A stretch of DNA of 64,000 bases from assembly GCF_003122425.1 (NCBI RefSeq), contig NZ_CP021659.1, forward strand, positions 2,356,001-2,420,000. Reading direction: 5' to 3'. A model generated the notes under the pieces. That model ran no database searches. It was not told the DNA's origin and worked only from the letters and a program-made list of their open reading frames with translations. Both the position numbers and the translations under genes were made by a program. This document shows, piece by piece, positions 59,170-64,000 of this stretch; the stretch's first letter is position 1; the number at the start of each line of letters is the position of its first letter. This DNA comes from Candidatus Fukatsuia symbiotica. Lineage in GTDB: Bacteria; Pseudomonadota; Gammaproteobacteria; Enterobacterales; Enterobacteriaceae.

Positions 59170-60417
59170 GTGTCTAAGCGTCGAGTTGTGGTCACGGGGC
59201 TGGGCATGTTGTCTCCCGTCGGTAATACAGTTGAGAGTACATGGGAAGCGGTGCTTGCTGGTAAGAGTGGTATCTGCTCGATCGAGCATTTCGATACTAG
59301 CGCCTATACAACACGATTTGCTGGCTTAGTAAAAGATTTTGAGTGTCAAGATCTTATTTTACCGAAAGATGCCAAAAAAATGGATACCTTTATACAATAT
59401 GGGGTAGTTGCTGGGATACAGGCCATGGAGGACTGTGGCCTTGTAGTGACTGAGGAGAATGCTTCGCGTATTGGTGCGGCCATTGGTTCAGGTATTGGTG
59501 GTTTGGGTTTGATCGAAGAAAATCACGGGCACCTGATTAAATGTGGCCCACGGAGAATCAGCCCATTTTTTGTTCCTTCCACTATTATCAATATGATCGC
59601 TGGTCATCTAAGTATTAGATATGGTCTACGTGGTCCGAGTATATCTATCACTACTGCTTGTACTTCCGGTGTGCATAATATTGGTCATGCTGCGCGTATC
59701 ATTGCTTACGATGACGCTGATGTGATGATTACGGGTGGTGCAGAAAAGGCCAGTACTCCACTGGGGGTCGGTGGATTTGGTGCCGCGCGTGCATTGTCAA
59801 CTCGAAATGACGATCCGCAAGCGGCTAGCCGCCCTTGGGATAGAGACCGTGATGGTTTTGTTTTGGGCGATGGTGCCGGTATCGTGATATTGGAAGAATA
59901 TGAACATGCGAAAAAACGTGGCGCAAAAATTTATGCAGAAGTGGTGGGTTTTGGTATGAGCAGTGATGCCCATCATATGACTTCGCCGCCGGATGACGGT
60001 GCGGGTGCCGCGTCAGCGATGAAAAATGCGTTGCGTGATGCATGCGTGGGGCCTAAGGATATTGGTTATATCAATGCGCATGGCACTTCCACGCTTGCTG
60101 GTGATAAAGCGGAAACGGCAGCAGTGAGATCGGTCTTTGTTGGCGATGCTCGTAAGGTGATGATCAGTTCAACCAAATCGATGACGGGACATCTCTTAGG
60201 TGCGGCGGGTGCGATAGAGTCTATTTTTTCTATATTGGCGTTGCGTGACCGAGCCATTCCGCCAACGATTAATTTGGATAATCAGAACGAAGGTTGTGAT
60301 TTAGATTTTGTCCCACATGAAGCCCGTGATAAAAAAAATATAGAATACAGCTTATGCAATTCTTTTGGCTTTGGTGGTACGAATGGTTCTTTAGTTTTTC
60401 GTAAAATCACCGGTTGA
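59170..60417 (+). CDS. fabF: Beta-ketoacyl-ACP synthase II
   Basis: The elongating condensing enzyme that also converts palmitoleate to cis-vaccenate. I chose the GTG at 59170 because GGAGGA lies just ahead (59158-59163) and [17 protein letters not shown] matches the E. coli N-terminus; an upstream in-frame start at 59131 adds 13 residues. Catalytic Cys lies in TACTSGVHN, and the two His in NAHGTST and [13 protein letters not shown]. The 415 residues compare with 413 in E. coli. The genes that follow in E. coli (pabC, mltG, tmk, holB) are not here. Confidence 0.96.
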   Translation: MSKRRVVVTGLGMLSPVGNTVESTWEAVLAGKSGICSIEHFDTSAYTTRFAGLVKDFECQDLILPKDAKKMDTFIQYGVVAGIQAMEDCGLVVTEENASRIGAAIGSGIGGLGLIEENHGHLIKCGPRRISPFFVPSTIINMIAGHLSIRYGLRGPSISITTACTSGVHNIGHAARIIAYDDADVMITGGAEKASTPLGVGGFGAARALSTRNDDPQAASRPWDRDRDGFVLGDGAGIVILEEYEHAKKRGAKIYAEVVGFGMSSDAHHMTSPPDDGAGAASAMKNALRDACVGPKDIGYINAHGTSTLAGDKAETAAVRSVFVGDARKVMISSTKSMTGHLLGAAGAIESIFSILALRDRAIPPTINLDNQNEGCDLDFVPHEARDKKNIEYSLCNSFGFGGTNGSLVFRKITG

Positions 60418-60425
60418 CAGCGCAA

Positions 60426-60470
60426 TAGACTTTTTGCAAAACCGTCGTTCGTTATGTGAAGTCAAGGCCC
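60426..60470. repeat. Half copy of repeat element A behind fabF
   Basis: TAGACTTTTTGCAAAACCG then TCGTTCGTTATGTGAAGTCAAGG, the reverse of one end of the copy at 13747. It begins nine bases after the fabF stop; the other end is missing. Confidence 0.8.
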
Positions 60471-60501
60471 GGTTTTCCCGGGCATGTGCTTTTTCTAGTG
60501 C

Positions 60502-61905
60502 CTACTTGCCAATGCAGAAGCTGGAAAAAATCTGCCCTAGTAAGTCATCCGATCCGAATGCACCCGTTATCTCACTCAAAGCCTGTTGTGCTAAACGTAG
60601 TTCTTCGGCTAATAATTCACCCGCTTGCACGTTCACTAACTGTTGGTGTCCGTTTATCAAGTGCTGAGCCGCCGTTTCTAATGCTTGTAAGTGACGACGA
60701 CGAGCCAGAAACCCCCCTTCTGTGTTACTGGTAAAACCCATACTTTGTTTAAGATGTGTGCGCAATAGATCAACACCTTCGCCAGTACGAGCTGATAAAC
60801 GAATCAGTGAGTGCCCTTTCATTTGGGTTAAACCAATTTGTTCACCGGTAATATCCGCTTTATTACGTACCACCGTGATGGGCAAGGTCGTGGGTAACCG
60901 TTCGACAAATTCTGGCCAGATATCGGTAGGCTCTGTGGCTAGGGTAGTGGTACTATCAACGATGAATAACAGGTTATCGGCCTGTTCGATCTCATTCCAG
61001 GCACGTTCGATACCTATTTTTTCTATTTCATCGCTGGTTTCGCGCAGCCCCGCAGTATCAGTAATATGTAGTGGCATACCATCGATGTGAATATGCTCGC
61101 GCAATAGGTCACGTGTTGTACCGGCTATGTGGGTGACTATTGCTGCTTCACGCCCAGCTAATGCATTGAGTAGGCTAGATTTACCTGCATTGGGACGACC
61201 CGCAATCACCACTTTCGTTCCTTCACGCAATAAGCTGCCTTGGCGAGCTTCGGTTTGTACTGCTTTTAAATCGTCTAATACCCTGTTAAGCTGTACTTCA
61301 ATTTTTCCATCGGATAGAAAATCTATTTCTTCAGCTGGAAAATCTATCGCTGCTTCGACATAGACCCGTAGATGCGTGAGTGTCTTTACTAATCGATTAA
61401 TGTGATTTGAAAAAGCGCCTTGTAACGAATTGACGGCTGAACGCGCCGCTTGTTCCGAATTAGCATCAATCAAATCAGCAATGGCTTCCGCCTGAGCCAA
61501 GTCGAGTTTGTCGTTGAGAAAAGCCCGTTCTAAAAATTCGCCAGGTTGCGCGATACGCAAACCAGGTAGCATCAAAATACGTTTTAGTAATAAATCTAAA
61601 ATAACCGCACCACCGTGCCCCTGCAACTCAAGCACATCTTCTCCAGTAAAAGAATGAGGAGAGGGGAAGTAAATAGCAATTCCCTGATCGAGTATACTGC
61701 CGTCAGTATCATGAAATGGCAGGTAGTTGGCATAGCGTGGACGAGGTAACTTCCCCAATATTGCTTGTGCTACTTCCTTGGTCGCACGGCCAGAAACTCG
61801 CAAAATACCAATACCCCCTCGTCCTGGAGGTGTGGCTTGCGCGACTATCGTATCGCTGTGTTCATCGGTTATCTCAAAAAGTCTATCCACGACTGTGTAA
61901 GCCAC
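60502..61905 (-). CDS. mnmE: tRNA modification GTPase MnmE
   Basis: With MnmG, builds 5-carboxymethylaminomethyl-type groups on U34 of several tRNAs. An N-terminal tetrahydrofolate-binding domain ([22 protein letters not shown]) is followed by a helical domain and an inserted G domain ([33 protein letters not shown]). It ends in the catalytic FCIGK. The 467 residues compare with 454. The surplus is an N-terminal [17 protein letters not shown] stretch that overlaps the end of yidC by 23 bases; the true start may be an internal GTG. Confidence 0.95.
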   Translation of the reverse strand: MAYTVVDRLFEITDEHSDTIVAQATPPGRGGIGILRVSGRATKEVAQAILGKLPRPRYANYLPFHDTDGSILDQGIAIYFPSPHSFTGEDVLELQGHGGAVILDLLLKRILMLPGLRIAQPGEFLERAFLNDKLDLAQAEAIADLIDANSEQAARSAVNSLQGAFSNHINRLVKTLTHLRVYVEAAIDFPAEEIDFLSDGKIEVQLNRVLDDLKAVQTEARQGSLLREGTKVVIAGRPNAGKSSLLNALAGREAAIVTHIAGTTRDLLREHIHIDGMPLHITDTAGLRETSDEIEKIGIERAWNEIEQADNLLFIVDSTTTLATEPTDIWPEFVERLPTTLPITVVRNKADITGEQIGLTQMKGHSLIRLSARTGEGVDLLRTHLKQSMGFTSNTEGGFLARRRHLQALETAAQHLINGHQQLVNVQAGELLAEELRLAQQALSEITGAFGSDDLLGQIFSSFCIGK

Positions 61906-63523
61906 GTTTTTCTAAACCATGATAAATCAGCTGCTGCTGCAGAATGGTGACCAGGTTACTGACGATATAGTAGAGCACTAGGCCTGCAGGAAACCAGAGG
62001 AAGAACACCGTGAAGATAACAGGCATAAATGTCATGATTTTCTGCTGTAGGGGGTCGGTGACAGTGGTCGGCGACATTTTTTGGATAAAATACATGGTGA
62101 TACCCATCAAGATCGGCAAAATATAGTATGGATCTTGCGCTGATAGGTCGTGTATCCACAGTATAAAGGGCGCATGACGCAATTCAACAGAACTCATCAA
62201 CATGTAGTACAGTGCCAGGAAGATTGGCATCTGAATGATTAATGGCAAACAGCCACCCAGTGGATTGACCTTTTCAGCTTTGTACAACGCCATCATTTCT
62301 TGACTCATGCGCTGTTTGTCATCACCGATACGTTCACGCATGGCAGTCAGCTTAGGCTGAAGCATTCGCATTTTCGCCATTGAAGTGTATTGTGCTTTAG
62401 TCAGTGGATACATAATCCCACGAACGATAAAGGTGATCACGATGATGGAAAAACCCCAGTTACCGATAAAGCCCTGGATAAATTGCAACAATTTAAACAG
62501 TGGCTGCGAGATAAACCATAACCAGCCATAATCTACGGTTAAATCAAGGTGAGGGGCAATGGCTGCCATTTGGTTTTGAATTTCTGGGCCAATCCATAAC
62601 GTGGCAGCGAGTTGTTTTTGCTCACCAGGTTGTACAACCACGGGCGCACTTTTGAAACCGATAGCCGCCAACCCATTGTCTAGCTTACGGGAATAAAAAG
62701 TATTAGTGACGTTCGCGCCCGGGATCCAGGCTGTTGCGAAGTATTGCTGTAACATTGCAACCCAGCCACCTTGGGTCATCACTTCTAAATTAGCATCTTC
62801 GATTTTACTGAAGTTATATGTCTGATATTTAGTGTCATCAGAAGAGTAAGCCGCACCACGATAAGTATGCAAAGCAAAATTACTGCTGCCGGTATCACGG
62901 TGTTTAGGTAAATTGATGCTTTGTTTCAATTGACCAAACAGGGTTAATTCCAACGGAGTCGCAGAGACGTTTTTCACCTGATAATCAACGCTAATCGCAT
63001 AATTATTGCGTTGTAGCACAAAGGTTTTCGTAAAGACGGAGCCGTCTTTGCTAGTGAAAGTCAGTGGGATGCGCAACTCATCCTGACCATCTACCAGGAC
63101 AAAATCTAGCTGAGTAGCATGAAAAAGTGGACGGTCACCGTTAGCCGGATTATCTGGACCATTTTTACCCGTCAAGCCACTTTGTGCCTGGTAAATAAAA
63201 GCGGGTGTGGTTTCTAATAACTCAAAAGTTTTATTGGAACCCAGTGTATCAGGATAAGCTAAGAGGTTAGCCTGTTCAATGTCGCCACCACGTGTATTGA
63301 TGGTCAACGACAGTACATCAGTTTTTACCTTAATAAGTTGTCCTTGACCACCGGTAGGTATTGTTTGGTTTTCACTACGGGTAGTATCACCACTGATTGC
63401 GCTCGTGCTCTGTTGCGTAATCTGCATGGCAGGTTGCGGATTGTTATCCACTTGCCAGGTTTGCCAGATCATGAAAGACACGAACAAAAAAGCGATAAGA
63501 AGAAGATTGCGTTGCGAATCCAT
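61883..63523 (-). CDS. yidC: Membrane protein insertase YidC
   Basis: Inserts and folds inner-membrane proteins, alone or with SecYEG. An N-terminal membrane helix ([17 protein letters not shown]) leads to the large periplasmic P1 domain (about residues 25-340). The conserved five-helix core follows, with the hydrophilic-groove region ([24 protein letters not shown]) and [18 protein letters not shown]. The 546 residues compare with 548 in E. coli. Confidence 0.97.
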   Translation of the reverse strand: MDSQRNLLLIAFLFVSFMIWQTWQVDNNPQPAMQITQQSTSAISGDTTRSENQTIPTGGQGQLIKVKTDVLSLTINTRGGDIEQANLLAYPDTLGSNKTFELLETTPAFIYQAQSGLTGKNGPDNPANGDRPLFHATQLDFVLVDGQDELRIPLTFTSKDGSVFTKTFVLQRNNYAISVDYQVKNVSATPLELTLFGQLKQSINLPKHRDTGSSNFALHTYRGAAYSSDDTKYQTYNFSKIEDANLEVMTQGGWVAMLQQYFATAWIPGANVTNTFYSRKLDNGLAAIGFKSAPVVVQPGEQKQLAATLWIGPEIQNQMAAIAPHLDLTVDYGWLWFISQPLFKLLQFIQGFIGNWGFSIIVITFIVRGIMYPLTKAQYTSMAKMRMLQPKLTAMRERIGDDKQRMSQEMMALYKAEKVNPLGGCLPLIIQMPIFLALYYMLMSSVELRHAPFILWIHDLSAQDPYYILPILMGITMYFIQKMSPTTVTDPLQQKIMTFMPVIFTVFFLWFPAGLVLYYIVSNLVTILQQQLIYHGLEKRGLHSRG

Positions 63524-63525
63524 CG

Positions 63526-63783
63526 TTAGTGTTCTCTGTTATCTTCGGACTTGGGTGGCACGGGATCATAGCCACCGGAGTTTAAAGGGTGGCATTTTAA
63601 TACGCGTTTCAGTGTTAACCAACTGCCTTTTATCACGCCGAACTTGCCCAGGGCTTCAAGGGCGTAATCAGAACACGTGGGATGAAAGCGACAACGTGGC
63701 CCGAACAGTGGACTGACAACACGCTGATAACCTCTGATCAGCCCGATTAGGGCGCGGCAGCCTAGCGACAATAACGACGCCAT
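63526..63783 (-). CDS. yidD: Membrane protein insertion efficiency factor YidD
   Basis: A small amphipathic membrane-associated protein that helps insertion through YidC. The family core [25 protein letters not shown] and GGYDPVP are present. The 85 residues equal the E. coli length. Its start overlaps the end of rnpA by 22 bases and it lies two bases from yidC, so rnpA-yidD-yidC is a coupled group. Confidence 0.95.
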   Translation of the reverse strand: MASLLSLGCRALIGLIRGYQRVVSPLFGPRCRFHPTCSDYALEALGKFGVIKGSWLTLKRVLKCHPLNSGGYDPVPPKSEDNREH

Positions 63784-64000
63784 AATTTTTCCAACATTTG
63801 CGTCAAATCAGGATTACTCAGGTCAGCTACACCTTTTTTAACTAGGATCACAAAATCCATAGAAGGCAACTGGTGCTGATGTAAACGGAAGCTTTCCCGG
63901 GTTAAGCGCTTAATCCGGTTACGCTCATGGGCGCGTTTGACATGCTTTTTAGCGACAGCAAGCCCGAGACGGGGATACCCCAGTTCGCTTAGGCGCCCGA
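63762..64000 (-). CDS. rnpA: RNase P protein component (C-terminal part, cut by the window edge)
   Basis: The protein subunit of RNase P, which matures tRNA 5' ends with M1 RNA. The visible C-terminal 78 residues read [42 protein letters not shown] in outline, with the RNR signature and the tail [14 protein letters not shown] and stop at 63764-63762. The start lies beyond the window. Its neighbour in E. coli would be rpmH, then dnaA. Confidence 0.95.
   Translation of the reverse strand, partial: GRLSELGYPRLGLAVAKKHVKRAHERNRIKRLTRESFRLHQHQLPSMDFVILVKKGVADLSNPDLTQMLEKLWRRYCR

Overview
The window looks like a piece of a host-restricted gammaproteobacterial chromosome (Enterobacterales). Almost every housekeeping protein reads as an ortholog of Escherichia coli or Yersinia, and many gene pairs keep the E. 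coli order: btuB relic-murI divergent from trmA, fabR-sthA, ppdD-hofB-hofC, kdsD-kdsC-lptCAB-rpoN-hpf-ptsN-rapZ-ptsO, lpxL divergent from trhO, rne-rluC-yceD-rpmF-fabHDG-acpP-fabF, and rnpA-yidD-yidC-mnmE. Base composition looks AT-leaning by eye. Gene loss (btuB, pyrI, plsX, yceF, ruvA/ruvC next to ruvB), many insertion sequences and small inverted-repeat elements, and broken genes all suggest a facultative insect symbiont of the Regiella/Hamiltonella/Fukatsuia kind. That placement is inference; the species cannot be fixed from the sequence alone.

Layout. 1-8150: tRNA-Asn, murI with a btuB relic, trmA, fabR, sthA, and a type IV pilus-like trio (hofC, hofB, ppdD). 8384-11690: a block of mobile DNA separating ppdD from nadC, made of an IS5-like element, an IS982 relic, and an IS110 relic split by an IS630-like element. 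11696-16830: nadC, a DedA-family gene, ruvB (frameshifted), ridA, pyrB (without pyrI). 16546-23746: a minus-strand LPS-transport and nitrogen-PTS cluster. 24138-27665: a SnoaL-like gene, glyS and glyQ. 27666-37285: an accessory island with a 2370-residue repeat protein and a 591-residue protein with a possible ChaN/TIKI-like C-terminal domain; both look like candidate secreted or host-directed proteins. 37232-44638: aroH, yceB, murJ, argS, cvrA. 44966-47889: lpxL, split by an almost exactly 2-kb serine-recombinase element. 47999-60417: trhO, bssS, pyrC, rne, rluC, yceD, rpmF and the fatty-acid cluster. 60502-64000: mnmE, yidC, yidD and the start of rnpA.

Two features run across the window. 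First, several intact-looking, mostly essential genes (murI, ruvB, kdsD, glyQ, trhO, rne) and the recombinase are each put out of frame by one missing base, nearly always in a run of G (or C on the other strand). This looks like systematic under-calling of G runs or real G-tract slippage, not independent gene death. Second, there are at least two families of short non-coding inverted-repeat elements (about 145-160 bp and about 165 bp). The ends of the first resemble the IS5-like element seen here, and many full or half copies sit directly behind stop codons.

The genes work together as core envelope and lipid metabolism (FabH/D/G/F with ACP; KdsC/D for Kdo; LptA/B/C for LPS export; MurI/MurJ for peptidoglycan), translation and RNA turnover (GlyQS, ArgS, TrmA, MnmE, TrhO, RluC, RNase E, L32, RNase P protein), with a loss of regulatory or redundant parts and an added accessory island.
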